A stretch of DNA of 64,000 bases from Deinococcus radiotolerans. GTDB lineage: Bacteria > Deinococcota > Deinococci > Deinococcales > Deinococcaceae. Under the pieces are notes generated by a model. That model was given only the letters and a program-made list of their open reading frames with translations. It was not told the origin of the DNA and made no database searches. Position numbers and translations under genes: made by a program. Below, piece by piece: positions 24,408 through 34,670 of this stretch; the first letter of the stretch is position 1; every line of letters begins with the position of its first letter. The stretch is taken from the NCBI RefSeq assembly GCF_014647435.1, contig NZ_BMPE01000016.1, forward strand, positions 1 through 64,000, read 5' to 3'.

Positions 24408-24803
24408 GTGGCTTCCTCTCCTGTTTCCTACCGGCCCGGCGTGGGCGCGCTGCTGCTCTCGGCACTGTTTGTCACGGCGGGAACGCTTCACTTCGTGACC
24501 CCCACTTTTTTTGACCGGATCGTGCCCCCGTGGGTGCCCATGACGCCCCGGCAGGCCACGGTGATCAGCGGCGCGGCCGAACTCCTCGGCGGCCTGGGGC
24601 TGCTGCACCCGGGGACCCGCCCGGCCGCGCATTGGGGCCTGATCGTCCTGCTGGTCGCGGTATTCCCGGCGAACCTCTGGATGGCGCAGGATCCGCCGCG
24701 CTTCCACGTGAGTCCGCTGGTGGCGTGGGGACGGCTGCCGCTGCAACCGCTGCTGATCTGGGCGGTGTGGCGCGCAGGCCGCCGCTCCCCCGGGTCCCGC
24801 TGA
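24408..24803 (+). CDS. DoxX-like small membrane protein
   Basis: 131 residues with four hydrophobic segments: LLLSALFVTAGTLHFVTP, ATVISGAAELLGGLGLL, GLIVLLVAVFPANLWMAQ and LPLQPLLIWAVW. The sequence F-T-A-G-x-x-H-F and ISGAAELLGGLGLL are typical of DoxX-like (DUF417/DoxX superfamily) proteins, some of which accompany quinone redox functions. GTG start: TACCCT (24396-24401) lies exactly 6 nt upstream. Role unknown. Confidence 0.82.
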   Translation: MASSPVSYRPGVGALLLSALFVTAGTLHFVTPTFFDRIVPPWVPMTPRQATVISGAAELLGGLGLLHPGTRPAAHWGLIVLLVAVFPANLWMAQDPPRFHVSPLVAWGRLPLQPLLIWAVWRAGRRSPGSR

Positions 24804-24841
24804 GCACGCACCCGCGGGGCCTGGGGGGGCAGGCTCCTGGG

Positions 24842-25408
24842 CTATGAGGCCCGGCCGCGCGGGACGCCGACGCGCGGCAGCACCCAGCGGTCCAGGCCCA
24901 GCCAGCCCGCCACCCGCCAGCCCAGCACCAGCCACGTGGCCAGGATGAACAGCAGCGGGTTGCTGCTGACCGCGCCCGCCAGCAGGAAGTTGGCGTTCAG
25001 GAACCCTCCCAGGAACGCCGCGGCGCCCGTGAACAGGCCCAGGATCAGGGCAGCCCCCACGGTCAGCTCCCCGAACGTCACGAGGTGCGAGAACAGCGCC
25101 GCGTTCGGCAGGGCCACCTGCTCAATGAACCACGCGTACCCGCGCGTCACGTCCGGGTGATCCCCGCCCGTCCTGGCCAGCGCGCCGTTCAGGAATCCGC
25201 TGACCGCGCCGCCCGCGTCCGCGCCGATCCAGCCGCCGCCCGTGACCTTGTGCCAGCCGGCCAGCCACCACTGGACGCCCACGTAGATGCGCAGCAGCGC
25301 CCACAGGGGGGTCAGGCGGGTGTCGGCGAACAGCAGGTGGGACAGGCGGCCTTCCGGGACGGTGTGTGCCGCGCTGGGCGTGGTGGGGGTGCTCAGGATG
25401 GTGCTCAT
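24842..25408 (-). CDS. DoxX/DoxD-family membrane protein
   Basis: 188 residues. After a polar 40-residue N-terminus come four membrane segments, with LLRIYVGVQWWLAGWHKVTGGGW (DoxX signature), FSHLVTFGELTVGAALILGLFTGAAAFLGGFLNANFLLAG and LLFILATWLVLGWRVAGWLGLDRWVLP. Related to the DoxD subunit of thiosulfate:quinone oxidoreductase; activity not provable here. Start ATG 25408 has GGGAGG 6 nt upstream. Convergent with the previous DoxX-like gene. Confidence 0.85.
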   Translation of the reverse strand: MSTILSTPTTPSAAHTVPEGRLSHLLFADTRLTPLWALLRIYVGVQWWLAGWHKVTGGGWIGADAGGAVSGFLNGALARTGGDHPDVTRGYAWFIEQVALPNAALFSHLVTFGELTVGAALILGLFTGAAAFLGGFLNANFLLAGAVSSNPLLFILATWLVLGWRVAGWLGLDRWVLPRVGVPRGRAS

Positions 25409-25486
25409 CTCTGCCTCCCGGCGGTCCGGGAACGAGGGGACCGCGCGGCCCTCAGGGTGCGCGGCGGCCATTACCGGCGCATTACG

Positions 25487-26473
25487 TCAGGGGCGCGCGA
25501 ACACCTGCGTCCAGTACCGCGTGAATTTCGTGCCTGGGCGGTTGACGTAGCTGAGCCCGACCAGCGTGAAGTCCCCCATGATGTTGCGGCAGTGGCCGGG
25601 GCTACGCAGCCAGGCGTCCACGACCTCCTTCGGGGTCTGCTGTCCGGCGGCGATGTTCTCGGCGACACTGCCGGGGTTCAGGCCGGCGGCCTGCACGCGG
25701 CGCATGGGGCTGCTGCCGTCCAGGGCGCTGGTGTGATCGAAGTAACCGTACAGGGCCATGCCGCTCGACTGGGCCTGCGCCGCCAGGTCGAGGGTCGGGT
25801 TGCCCTTCAGGGGGGGCAGGGCGGGCCCACCGGGGCGTTTGGCGTCGCAGTTCCAGCCCTGGGCGCGGGCCTGGTTGGTCAGGCGCAGCACCTCGCTGTC
25901 AAAGGCGGGGCTGGCGGTCAGGGCGGCGGCCGTCAGGGTCAGTTGGCGCTGCACCGTCTGCCCGGCGCTGGTGGTGCCCTGAGCGGTGACGGTGTTGCTG
26001 CCGCTGTTCAGGCGCTGCGGGCCGGTGACCTCGCGCCCGTTCAGCAGCAGGCGCACCGGGCCCGGGCGGTACAGGACGCTGCCCAGGCCACTCAGGCGGA
26101 CGGTGCCGTCTGCGGCGTGCAGGACTGTGAGGTCGGCGTGTTCGGCGCCGCTGCTGCGGACACTCATGGAAATCTCGGTGCGGCTGACGGTCCGGCCCTG
26201 GCTGTCCAGCAGGGACACCTGAATCTGGTAGGTGCCGGGCCGGTAGTAGGTGTACGCGACCTGCTCGCCGGTGCTGGTGCCGCCGTCGCCGAAGGTCCAG
26301 GTGACGCTGTGCCCGGCGGGCGCGGCGGCGTTCAGCGTGATGGTCAGCGGGGCGAGGTGATCGCCGCTGACGCTGTACCCGACGCGGAAGAGGGTGCCGC
26401 TCTGGGCGGCCGCGGCCGACAGCGCCGCGGCGAGCAGGAGGGTCAGGGTGCGGCGAAGCGGCGCGGCAGACAC
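25487..26473 (-). CDS. Secreted PKD-CAP domain protein
   Basis: 328 residues. Signal peptide (LTLLLAAALSAAAAQS), a PKD-like beta-sandwich about residues 25-105 (TWTFGDGGTSTGEQVAYTYYRPGTYQIQVSLLD), a second beta region, and a C-terminal CAP/SCP (YkwD-type) domain about 190-328 with LRLTNQARAQGWNC, DLAAQAQSSGMA, GYFDHTSALDGSSPMRRVQAAG, AENIAAGQQTPKEVVDAWLRSPGHCRNIM and the closing YWTQVFARP. CAP proteins are extracellular; bacterial function is poorly defined. GTG start at 26473; upstream TTAATC could be its -10. Confidence 0.88.
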   Translation of the reverse strand: MSAAPLRRTLTLLLAAALSAAAAQSGTLFRVGYSVSGDHLAPLTITLNAAAPAGHSVTWTFGDGGTSTGEQVAYTYYRPGTYQIQVSLLDSQGRTVSRTEISMSVRSSGAEHADLTVLHAADGTVRLSGLGSVLYRPGPVRLLLNGREVTGPQRLNSGSNTVTAQGTTSAGQTVQRQLTLTAAALTASPAFDSEVLRLTNQARAQGWNCDAKRPGGPALPPLKGNPTLDLAAQAQSSGMALYGYFDHTSALDGSSPMRRVQAAGLNPGSVAENIAAGQQTPKEVVDAWLRSPGHCRNIMGDFTLVGLSYVNRPGTKFTRYWTQVFARP

Positions 26474-26526
26474 ACCCTGAGATTAAGGGATGCTTAACCC
26501 CTGGCGCTGTGAAGTCACCCCGAAGA

Positions 26527-27774
26527 TCAGGTGCCCGTCAGGTTGCCCCGTGGGTCCGGGGCGGACACGTGCGGCGACGCCTGCCCGAAGGTCAGGGTGA
26601 TCAGCAGGCCACCGCCGGGCGCGTGCGTGAGCATCACGTCTCCCCCGTGCGCGCGGGCGTAGCGGCGCACCAGCGGCAGCCCCAGGCCGCTGCCGGGGCC
26701 CAGGCTGCGCGGACCGCGCTCATAGGGCAGGAAGACCCGGCCCCGCACCTCGTCACTCATCCCGGGCCCGTGATCACGGACCTGCACGCGCGGCGGGCCG
26801 CCGGGGGCGTCCAGCGTGAGTTCCACCGTACCTTCGGTGTACTTCACGGCATTCTCCACGAGGTTCTCCAGCATCTGCCGCACGCGGTTGGGATCCACCG
26901 GCCACACCAGGGGCTGCGGGGGGGCCGTGACGTGCACCCGGCTGGAGGAAAAGCGGCGGACCAGGTCGCCCAGGTCCGTGGGTTGCACGCGCAGCGTCAC
27001 GTCCAGGTACAGGTCGTTCAGGCGGGTCAGGTCGGCGCGGCTGGCGAGCTGCGCGGCACTGTCCTCGATCTGCGTGAGCAGGCGCTGCTGCGCCGCCGGG
27101 TTCTGCGCGGACCGCAGGGCGTCCGCGGCCAGCAGCAGCGCCTGGAGGGGCCGGCGCATCTCGTGGCTGGCGAGCTTCAGGGCGTCCCGCTGGCGTTCCT
27201 CGCGGGTGTGGGCGCGCAGCACGTCGGCGCGCCAGAGCAGCAGGGCGCGCAGCGTCAGGAGGAGGCTCAGCAGGCCGGCGAAGATCGCGCTGGCAATCAG
27301 CGCGCGCCGCAACTCCAGAAAGGCGAGCTGGTAGGCCTCGCCCTGCGCGGCTCCGTAGTCCCGGGCGATGTTGTTCAGGCCGAAGGCGTCCTGAATGGCG
27401 CGGCGCAGGCCCGCGCTGCTGCGCGCTTCCAGGCCGCGCTGCACGTTCAGCAGCCGGAAGTCATCCTGCGCCTCGATGTCATTCAGGTACGCGAACTGCG
27501 CGCGGTTGCGGGCACTGCCCAGCGCGCGCTCAAAGCTGGCTTCGCGCGCGGCGGCGTTCACGGCTGGGTCCAGCAGGTCCGCGCGGTACTGCAGGAGGTC
27601 CTGCACGAGGCCCTGGTAGGCGTAGGGTCGCACGCCTAGGCCGTTGCGCAGCAGGGCGCGGTAGGCGGGCTGCGTGGCCAGGGCCAGGAGGGTCACGGTG
27701 GCCAGCAGGGGCAGCAGCGCCAGCAGGAGTTCGCGCATCAGGGTGCGCCGCTGGACGCGGGTGGGAACCGTCAT
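26527..27774 (-). CDS. Membrane sensor histidine kinase
   Basis: 415 residues. TM1 about 14-34, a 120-residue extracytoplasmic sensor, TM2 about 158-181, a HisKA domain with phospho-acceptor His204 in LASHEMRRPLQA, then an ATPase domain with the N-box NLVENAVKY, G1 DHGPGM and G2 GSGLGLPLV. The kinase is complete but no response-regulator gene is adjacent. Start ATG 27774 overlaps the stop of the upstream gene by 4 bp (ATGA), so both form one operon; the partner is a candidate sensory subunit. Confidence 0.92.
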   Translation of the reverse strand: MTVPTRVQRRTLMRELLLALLPLLATVTLLALATQPAYRALLRNGLGVRPYAYQGLVQDLLQYRADLLDPAVNAAAREASFERALGSARNRAQFAYLNDIEAQDDFRLLNVQRGLEARSSAGLRRAIQDAFGLNNIARDYGAAQGEAYQLAFLELRRALIASAIFAGLLSLLLTLRALLLWRADVLRAHTREERQRDALKLASHEMRRPLQALLLAADALRSAQNPAAQQRLLTQIEDSAAQLASRADLTRLNDLYLDVTLRVQPTDLGDLVRRFSSSRVHVTAPPQPLVWPVDPNRVRQMLENLVENAVKYTEGTVELTLDAPGGPPRVQVRDHGPGMSDEVRGRVFLPYERGPRSLGPGSGLGLPLVRRYARAHGGDVMLTHAPGGGLLITLTFGQASPHVSAPDPRGNLTGT

Positions 27775-28319
27775 TTCACCGGGGTGATGCGCTCGGCGAA
27801 CCACACCCAGGCGGCGCTGTACGCGGCGCTGTGGTAGCGGGCAGGCTGCGGGGGCAGCACGACGGTCAGCGGCCCTTTCGCCTCGGGCGAGATGGGCCGG
27901 TTGTCGGCGCTGTAGGCCAGCATGATGGGGTCATTCATGTAATCCCGCGCCAGGACGGTCGTGAAGTACCCGTTCGAGGCGTACACGCGCAGGTCACGTC
28001 CGGCGAACCCCCCACGGACAGCCAGGTCGCGCAGCGTGACCCCCTGGTACGTGAAGGTCCGCTGCAGCTGGCGGTGCAGGGTGGCGTAGCGCACGGCGGG
28101 CAGCGCCTGAAGCTGTTTCAGGGTCAGCCGGATGGGCCCGGCCGGACCGGCAAGCTCCAGCAGGGTCGCCTCGCCTGGCGCGCGGGGCGGCGCAGGACGC
28201 GGGCCGTGCGCGTACGTGAAGGCCGGCCAGCTGGCCGGGGCGCCCTGACCGGGCTGCGCCAGGCCCAGGAGCAGCAGGACGCTCAGGGTGGCCTTGAGGG
28301 CAGGGGCGCGCCGGGTCAC
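27771..28319 (-). CDS. Secreted SUOX/YedY-fold protein lacking the cofactor Cys
   Basis: 182 residues with a signal peptide (LSVLLLLGLAQPGQGAP). The domain matches the oxidoreductase molybdopterin-binding fold: RLTLKQLQALPAVRYATLHRQL, TFTYQGVTLRDLAVRGG, LRVYASNGYFTTVLARDYMNDPIMLAYSADNRPIS and GPLTVVLPPQ. No Cys occurs in the mature domain, so Mo coordination as in YedY or sulfite oxidase is not possible. It is translationally coupled to a histidine kinase, which suggests a ligand-binding accessory for the sensor. GTG start with a perfect-looking TACAAT 6 nt upstream. Confidence 0.85.
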   Translation of the reverse strand: MTRRAPALKATLSVLLLLGLAQPGQGAPASWPAFTYAHGPRPAPPRAPGEATLLELAGPAGPIRLTLKQLQALPAVRYATLHRQLQRTFTYQGVTLRDLAVRGGFAGRDLRVYASNGYFTTVLARDYMNDPIMLAYSADNRPISPEAKGPLTVVLPPQPARYHSAAYSAAWVWFAERITPVK

Positions 28320-28453
28320 GCCGTGATTGTAGGCGGGGATGCGCCCGCGCTCAAGGAAGGCAGCGCCGGCATGTGAAGGGTCTGAGAGGAGCCGCGTGAA
28401 CCCGTGGGCCGGGCGTCAGGCTCAGGTCACGCTCGGGGGGCACAGTGGTCTTC

Positions 28454-29368
28454 ATGAAGACAAAACTGTTCCTGACTGTGCTGAGCGCCACGCTGGGTCT
28501 GGGTGGTCCGGCCCTGGCCGCCCCGACCCTGAGTGCGCAGAGCATCATCGTCAATCCGGTCGCCACTGACCTGAGCGTGAAGGTCTGGACGGACCGTGAC
28601 AGCAGTGGTGCGGGCACGCCGTCCTACCGCCCGGGCGACAAGATCAGGCTGTTCACCAGCGTGAATCAGGACGCGTACGTGTATCTGTTCAACGTGGACC
28701 CGCAGGGACAGGTGGACCTAATCCTGCCCAACCGGTTCCAGGGGGGCGCGAACTTCCTGAAGGCGAACACGGTCAAGGCGTTCCCCAGTGCCGGTGATCC
28801 GTTCACGTTCGACATTGCCGCGCCGTACGGGGTGAACAAGGTGCTGGCCCTGGCCAGCCGCACGCCGCTGAATCTGGATCAGATCGCGTCGTTCAAGTCG
28901 CAGAACAGTTTCGCGAGTGTGACCGTGAGTGGTCAGGCGGGGCTGGCGCAGGCGCTGAGCATCGTGGTGACGCCGGTGCCGCAGAACAGCTGGGTGACGG
29001 ACACGGCGTTCTACGCGGTGGCCGCGCCCACGGCCACGGCGGCCCCGCTGCGCACGGCCCCGGCTGCCGCACCCACGGCGGCGCAGCCTGCCCCGCGGAC
29101 CGCGCAGGCCCTGTCGGTCACGGTGCAGCCTGCAAGCCCCTGGGGCAACGCGCGGGAGTGGAGCACGACCGTGGCGAACCAGGCGGATCTGCGCGCCCTG
29201 CATGACCGGTATGCTGCGTTCCTGCGTGCCGAGGGGTACACCCTGACCGAGCTGAAGAGCAAGCCCAGTGAGGTGCACAGTGAGTACCGCCGGGCCAACG
29301 GTGGTAAGGCGGAACTGACCGTGAAGCGCAAGGGCAACCGGGTGGAGATCAAGGTGGAGCGCCGCTGA
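28454..29368 (+). CDS. Secreted DUF4384-like protein
   Basis: 304 residues with a signal peptide ([21 protein letters not shown]). The mature N-terminal half contains [54 protein letters not shown], the DUF4384 pattern. An Ala/Pro/Thr-rich linker (about residues 190-225) leads to a charged C-terminal domain ending [15 protein letters not shown]. Probably an envelope protein. Start ATG 28454 is preferred because the signal peptide then begins with the charged MKTK; a GTG lies 9 bp upstream. A strong terminator follows. Confidence 0.83.
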   Translation: MKTKLFLTVLSATLGLGGPALAAPTLSAQSIIVNPVATDLSVKVWTDRDSSGAGTPSYRPGDKIRLFTSVNQDAYVYLFNVDPQGQVDLILPNRFQGGANFLKANTVKAFPSAGDPFTFDIAAPYGVNKVLALASRTPLNLDQIASFKSQNSFASVTVSGQAGLAQALSIVVTPVPQNSWVTDTAFYAVAAPTATAAPLRTAPAAAPTAAQPAPRTAQALSVTVQPASPWGNAREWSTTVANQADLRALHDRYAAFLRAEGYTLTELKSKPSEVHSEYRRANGGKAELTVKRKGNRVEIKVERR

Positions 29369-29428
29369 GGCTGACAGCGGGCGGCACGTAAGAGCGCGGC
29401 ACCGCTGGCAGGCTACAAGCAGCGGGAA

Positions 29429-29464
29429 CAGCGGAGTGAGAGAAAGTCTCACTCCGCTGCTTTC
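29429..29464 (+). terminator. 13-bp perfect terminator hairpin
   Basis: CAGCGGAGTGAGA, loop GAAAG, exact complement, then CTTTCTGTC. The following 29465-29578 holds no recognised feature. Confidence 0.88.
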
Positions 29465-29578
29465 TGTCATCGGCAGCGTCGGAGGAGCTGGAGTGTCGGG
29501 TGAGGCGGTCGTCCGGGCAGAGCAAGCCAATGTGGACAGGTTGTCTAGGTTTTTGTCCGGTCAGGTGGCCGGTACCCC

Positions 29579-29609
29579 TTGCGGGGGCTGGTGTACGGTC
29601 GTTTATGAT
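29579..29609 (+). promoter_or_regulatory. Candidate amylase promoter
   Basis: TTGCGG at 29579-29584 and TATGAT at 29604-29609, spacer 19 bp. Predicted start near 29616. Confidence 0.55.
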
Positions 29610-29627
29610 TGGCAGGCACCAAAAATC

Positions 29628-29657
29628 TTGAAACCGGTTCCACGCCGTTGTGGAACC
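29628..29657. promoter_or_regulatory. LacI-type operator and overlapping hairpin before the amylase
   Basis: TTGAAACCGGTTCCA (29628-29642) is a near-palindrome around CC|GG, typical of LacI-family sites; it lies just downstream of the predicted start site, a repressing position. It overlaps an 8-bp inverted repeat GGTTCCAC / GTGGAACC (29636-29657). A matching perfect palindrome is at 35980-35999. Confidence 0.6.
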
Positions 29658-29674
29658 AGTCCCGGGGGTTTCGT

Positions 29675-31651
29675 ATGAAACGTTCTGTCCTGGCCCGCGC
29701 TGGCGCGGGTGCGCTTTCGGCTGCTCTTCTTCTTTCCGCCTGCTCCTCCGCTCCGACGCCTGCCCAGGCTGGAACCGTTTCCAATGCGGGAACCGTCACG
29801 TCCCAGGCCATCAGTGGCACGAACATCGACGCCTGGCGGCAGCAGGTGATCTACCTCGTCATGCCCGACCGTTTCTCGAATGGAACTACTTCCAACGACG
29901 GGCTCGGCCAGCCCAACTGCCTCGACACCGCCAACGCCACCAAATTCCACGGCGGCGACCTCCAGGGCCTGCGCAACAAGCTGAGCTACATCCGCGACCT
30001 GGGCGCCACCACCCTCTGGACCACCCCCGTGTACAAGCAGGTGCCCATCGTCAACGGTAGCCAGTGCGGCTACCACGGCTACTGGCCCGACTACACCAAC
30101 CCCAACGACACCGCCATCGAACCCAAACTGGGCACCAGCACCGACCTCAGCGGCCTGATCAGCGACCTGCACGCGGGCGGCCAGAAGTACATGATGGACA
30201 TGGTCGTCAACCACGCCGGGTACGGCGCGCGCATCGTCAGCCAGAACCCCTCCTGGTTCCACAGCAACTGCACTGGCGACGAGGTGAACTGCCCACTGGC
30301 GGGCCTCCCCGACTTCCGGCAGGAAGACAGCACCGTCGCCACGTACCTGACCAACCTGTCCAAGACCTGGACCAGCACGTACGCCATCGACGGCATCCGC
30401 ATGGACACCGTCAAGCACGCCCCCACCAGCTACTGGCAGAGCTCCTGGGTGCCCGGCGTGCTCGCCGCGCGGCCCAACACCTTCCTGCTGGGCGAGGTCT
30501 TCGATTCCGGCGACCTGAACAAGCTCAAGACCTACCTCGACGCGGGCTTCGACTCCACCTTCAACTTCCCGCTGCGTCAGGCCATGGTGGACTCGGTCGG
30601 CAAGGGCGGCAGCCTGGACACCCTGGCGACCCGCATGCAGTCCACGCTGACCACCTTCGGCCTGGACCGCACGCTGCTGCAGGTGAACCTGCTCGACAAC
30701 CACGACGTGCCGCGCTTCGTGAACGAACCCGGCAGCGCCGTCGCCGAGGCCGAGATCCGCGCCCGCTACAGCAACGCGCTGGGCCTGCTGATGACCATGC
30801 CCGGCATCCCGCAGCTGTACTACGGCAACGAACTGGGTATGTACGGCGGCTCCGACCCCGACAACCGCCGCGACATGCCGGGCTGGGCCTGGACGGACAC
30901 CGGCCGCAACGCCACGCAGGCGAACTTCGTGGCCGGCGGCGCGACCCCCAAGGTCACGTACGACCTCACCAAGAAACTCATCGCGGTCCGCAAGGGCAAC
31001 GAGTCCCTCTGGAAGGGCAGCTACGCCGAGATGTGGCGCCCCAACGGCGGGCAGAACGTGTACGCCTTCTACCGCGGCAGCGGCGCCAACCGCGTCATCG
31101 TGCTCGTGAACACCTCGGCCAGCGCCGCCAGCGTGAACCTGGACATCCAGGGCAACACCGGCATCAGCGCGGCCGACAAGAGCGCCCTGACGAACGGCAC
31201 GGTCTTCAACGACCTGCTCGCCGAGGGGGCGCCCAGCAGCGCGACCGTCACCAACGGCAAGCTGCCCGTCACGATCGGCGCGGGCAAGATGGGCATCTAC
31301 CGCGCCGGGGCGACCGGCACCGGCGGGACCGGCGGCACGGCCGTGAGCGTCACCTTCCAGGTCAGCGCCAGCACGTACTTCGGGCAGGACGTGTACCTCG
31401 TGGGCGACCGCGCCGAGCTGGGCGCCTGGAACACCGCCTCCGCGCTGGCCATGACGCCCAGCGGCTGCTCGGGCAGCACCTGCACCTGGAAGACCACCGT
31501 CAGCCTGCCGCCCAGCGTGGCCGCGCAGTTCAAGTTCATCAAGAAACCCGGCGACAGCGGCGCCAGCGTCACCTGGGAAGGCGGCAGCAACCGCACCCTG
31601 ACCACGCCCGCCTCGGGCAGCACCACATACAACGGCGGCACCTGGCAGTAA
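29675..31651 (+). CDS. Secreted alpha-amylase with C-terminal CBM20
   Basis: 658-residue GH13 enzyme exported as a lipoprotein (lipobox LLLSACSS). The catalytic barrel shows YLVMPDRFSNG, MDMVVNHAG, nucleophile Asp in DGIRMDTVKH, acid Glu in FLLGEVFD and NLLDNHDVPRF; a C-terminal beta domain follows, then a starch-binding CBM20 in the last 110 residues (VSVTFQVSASTYFGQDVYLVGDRAELGAWN...). It degrades extracellular starch to maltodextrins. Start ATG 29675 has GGGGG upstream and begins MKRSVLA. Probably LacI-regulated (operator at 29628). Confidence 0.95.
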   Translation: MKRSVLARAGAGALSAALLLSACSSAPTPAQAGTVSNAGTVTSQAISGTNIDAWRQQVIYLVMPDRFSNGTTSNDGLGQPNCLDTANATKFHGGDLQGLRNKLSYIRDLGATTLWTTPVYKQVPIVNGSQCGYHGYWPDYTNPNDTAIEPKLGTSTDLSGLISDLHAGGQKYMMDMVVNHAGYGARIVSQNPSWFHSNCTGDEVNCPLAGLPDFRQEDSTVATYLTNLSKTWTSTYAIDGIRMDTVKHAPTSYWQSSWVPGVLAARPNTFLLGEVFDSGDLNKLKTYLDAGFDSTFNFPLRQAMVDSVGKGGSLDTLATRMQSTLTTFGLDRTLLQVNLLDNHDVPRFVNEPGSAVAEAEIRARYSNALGLLMTMPGIPQLYYGNELGMYGGSDPDNRRDMPGWAWTDTGRNATQANFVAGGATPKVTYDLTKKLIAVRKGNESLWKGSYAEMWRPNGGQNVYAFYRGSGANRVIVLVNTSASAASVNLDIQGNTGISAADKSALTNGTVFNDLLAEGAPSSATVTNGKLPVTIGAGKMGIYRAGATGTGGTGGTAVSVTFQVSASTYFGQDVYLVGDRAELGAWNTASALAMTPSGCSGSTCTWKTTVSLPPSVAAQFKFIKKPGDSGASVTWEGGSNRTLTTPASGSTTYNGGTWQ

Positions 31652-31668
31652 GCCCCACCCACGCAGCG

Positions 31669-31702
31669 AGAAGGCACCATGGGACGTTCCCGGGTGCCTT
31701 CT
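31669..31702 (+). terminator. Terminator between amylase and META gene
   Basis: AGAAGGCACC and GGTGCCTTCT flank a 14-nt GC-rich loop; lies between convergent genes. Confidence 0.8.
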
Positions 31703-31710
31703 GCCTTACG

Positions 31711-32856
31711 TCAGCGCGCCTGGAATTCCCAGGTGTCCTCGGCCGTCTTCAGGATCAGCGTGCCGCCCTGCACGCTCAGGGTGGGGCGCTGATCGAACAG
31801 GGTCTGGAAGTCCACGCCGGGCTGGTCCGTGCAGGCCATCTTCGTGCCCACCAGTCCCCCGGTGAGTTCCACGCGGCCCGCCTGGACCGTGTACGCGCCG
31901 CCCACGGAGTTGCAGCCGTCACTGCCACCCAGTCGGCCGTCCTTGAAGCTCAGCGTGACGGGCCGCAGGGTGGGGCGCGGCGGCTGGCCGTTCAGCCGGG
32001 TCAGGGTGTACGTGGCCGCCGGGTCGGGCAGGGCGCTGCTGGGGGCGGCTGGGGCGGGCGTGCGGGTCAGGGTCAGCTGGCCGGTCTGGCCGCGCAGCAC
32101 CAGCGCCGCGCCCTGGCGCTCGATGGTCAGCGGGGCGCGCAGCAGGGCCAGCAGGCGGTTTTCCGCTGCGCCGACCGTACCCGGGCACAGTCTGCGGGTG
32201 GAGGCCACCGTCCCGAATACCACCTGCTGCCCGACCAAGGCGCCCGAACCGGTCACGGTGTTGCAGCCGGCCAGTCCGGCGACCGTGACCTTTGCGCCGC
32301 TGAACGTGACGCGCAGGAGCGCCTGCCCCCGCTCGGGGCCCACTGGCCCCGGGGTCACGCGGGTCTGCCAGGTGCCGTCCAGGTCACTGTTGGGCGTCGC
32401 GGTGGGGCTGCTGGTCATGGGGCCTCCGGCGCGGGTGAAGGTCAGGCGGCCCGCCCCGCCGGTGAGCGTGAGGGTGTTCCCACTGACGTCCAGGCGGGTG
32501 GTGGTGCGCAGGAAGCGCAGGTAATCCTCGCGCAGGCTCAGGGCGGCGTCGGTGCAGCGCTCACTGCTGCCGCCCTGCACGCCGCGCAGCACGAGCGCCT
32601 GCCCCTTCACGGCGCCCTGACCCGTCAGGGGGCTGCACCCGGTACTGCCCGACACCGTCAGCGCGGCGCCACTGCCCGTCAGGCGCAGGGTCGGGCGGGT
32701 CAGGGCCGCGCCCGGCGTGATGACGGCCTGACCGGTGGGTTGCAGGTTGCGCAGCGTCCACGTGACGCTCTCTGCGGTGACCGGCGCGGCGCCCGGGGCC
32801 GAGGAGGGGGCAGCGGCCAGGGCCGCGAGGGTCAGGGTGGTCAGCAGGGCGCTCAT
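31711..32856 (-). CDS. Secreted protein with three META (HslJ-like) domains
   Basis: 381 residues. A signal peptide (LLTTLTLAALAAAPSSA) precedes three tandem META domains at about 30-145, 155-265 and 275-381. Each carries the GC(S/N) followed by C motif: GCSPLTG...RCTD, GCNTVTG...LCPG, GCNSVGG...ACTD, consistent with one disulfide per domain. META domains occur in HslJ and secreted stress proteins; biochemical role undefined. TACAAC is 6 nt before the ATG, leaderless. Divergent from the B12-protein gene. Confidence 0.88.
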   Translation of the reverse strand: MSALLTTLTLAALAAAPSSAPGAAPVTAESVTWTLRNLQPTGQAVITPGAALTRPTLRLTGSGAALTVSGSTGCSPLTGQGAVKGQALVLRGVQGGSSERCTDAALSLREDYLRFLRTTTRLDVSGNTLTLTGGAGRLTFTRAGGPMTSSPTATPNSDLDGTWQTRVTPGPVGPERGQALLRVTFSGAKVTVAGLAGCNTVTGSGALVGQQVVFGTVASTRRLCPGTVGAAENRLLALLRAPLTIERQGAALVLRGQTGQLTLTRTPAPAAPSSALPDPAATYTLTRLNGQPPRPTLRPVTLSFKDGRLGGSDGCNSVGGAYTVQAGRVELTGGLVGTKMACTDQPGVDFQTLFDQRPTLSVQGGTLILKTAEDTWEFQAR

Positions 32857-32929
32857 GTTCCGGTTGTACCCCGCGCAGCTGACCGGCGGGTGATGATGGG
32901 GAGGCCGGACGGCCGCGCCGGGCAGCGCG

Positions 32930-32935
32930 TAGAAT
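32930..32935 (+). promoter_or_regulatory. -10 box for the B12-binding gene
   Basis: TAGAAT at 32930-32935, giving an approximately 60-nt leader with a small GCGGC/GCCGC hairpin. Too short for a cobalamin riboswitch. Confidence 0.5.
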
Positions 32936-33001
32936 GCCCCAAACGCCCGTTAGGTTCGCTGCGGCTCTGCCGCGCAGGCCCTGGCGGGCACCGGAGGAAT
33001 C

Positions 33002-33424
<423 letters not shown>

Positions 33425-33439
33425 CCCCAGCCGGTTGCC

Positions 33440-34612
<1,173 letters not shown>

Positions 34613-34622
34613 CGCGGGGCAG

Positions 34623-34658
34623 AGGGGGCACCGGGGTTGACTTCCCTGGTGCCCCCTC
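34623..34658 (+). terminator. Terminator between convergent MFS and hydrolase genes
   Basis: GGGGGCACCGGGG and CCCTGGTGCCCCC (one mismatch) separated by TTGACTT, followed by a C/T-rich stretch. Confidence 0.8.
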
Positions 34659-34670
34659 CCCTTTCCCGGT

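Noticed and set aside
32936..33001. Cobalamin riboswitch before the B12-binding subunit
   Set aside because: The leader is only about 60 nt and shows no B12-box; such riboswitches need about 200 nt.
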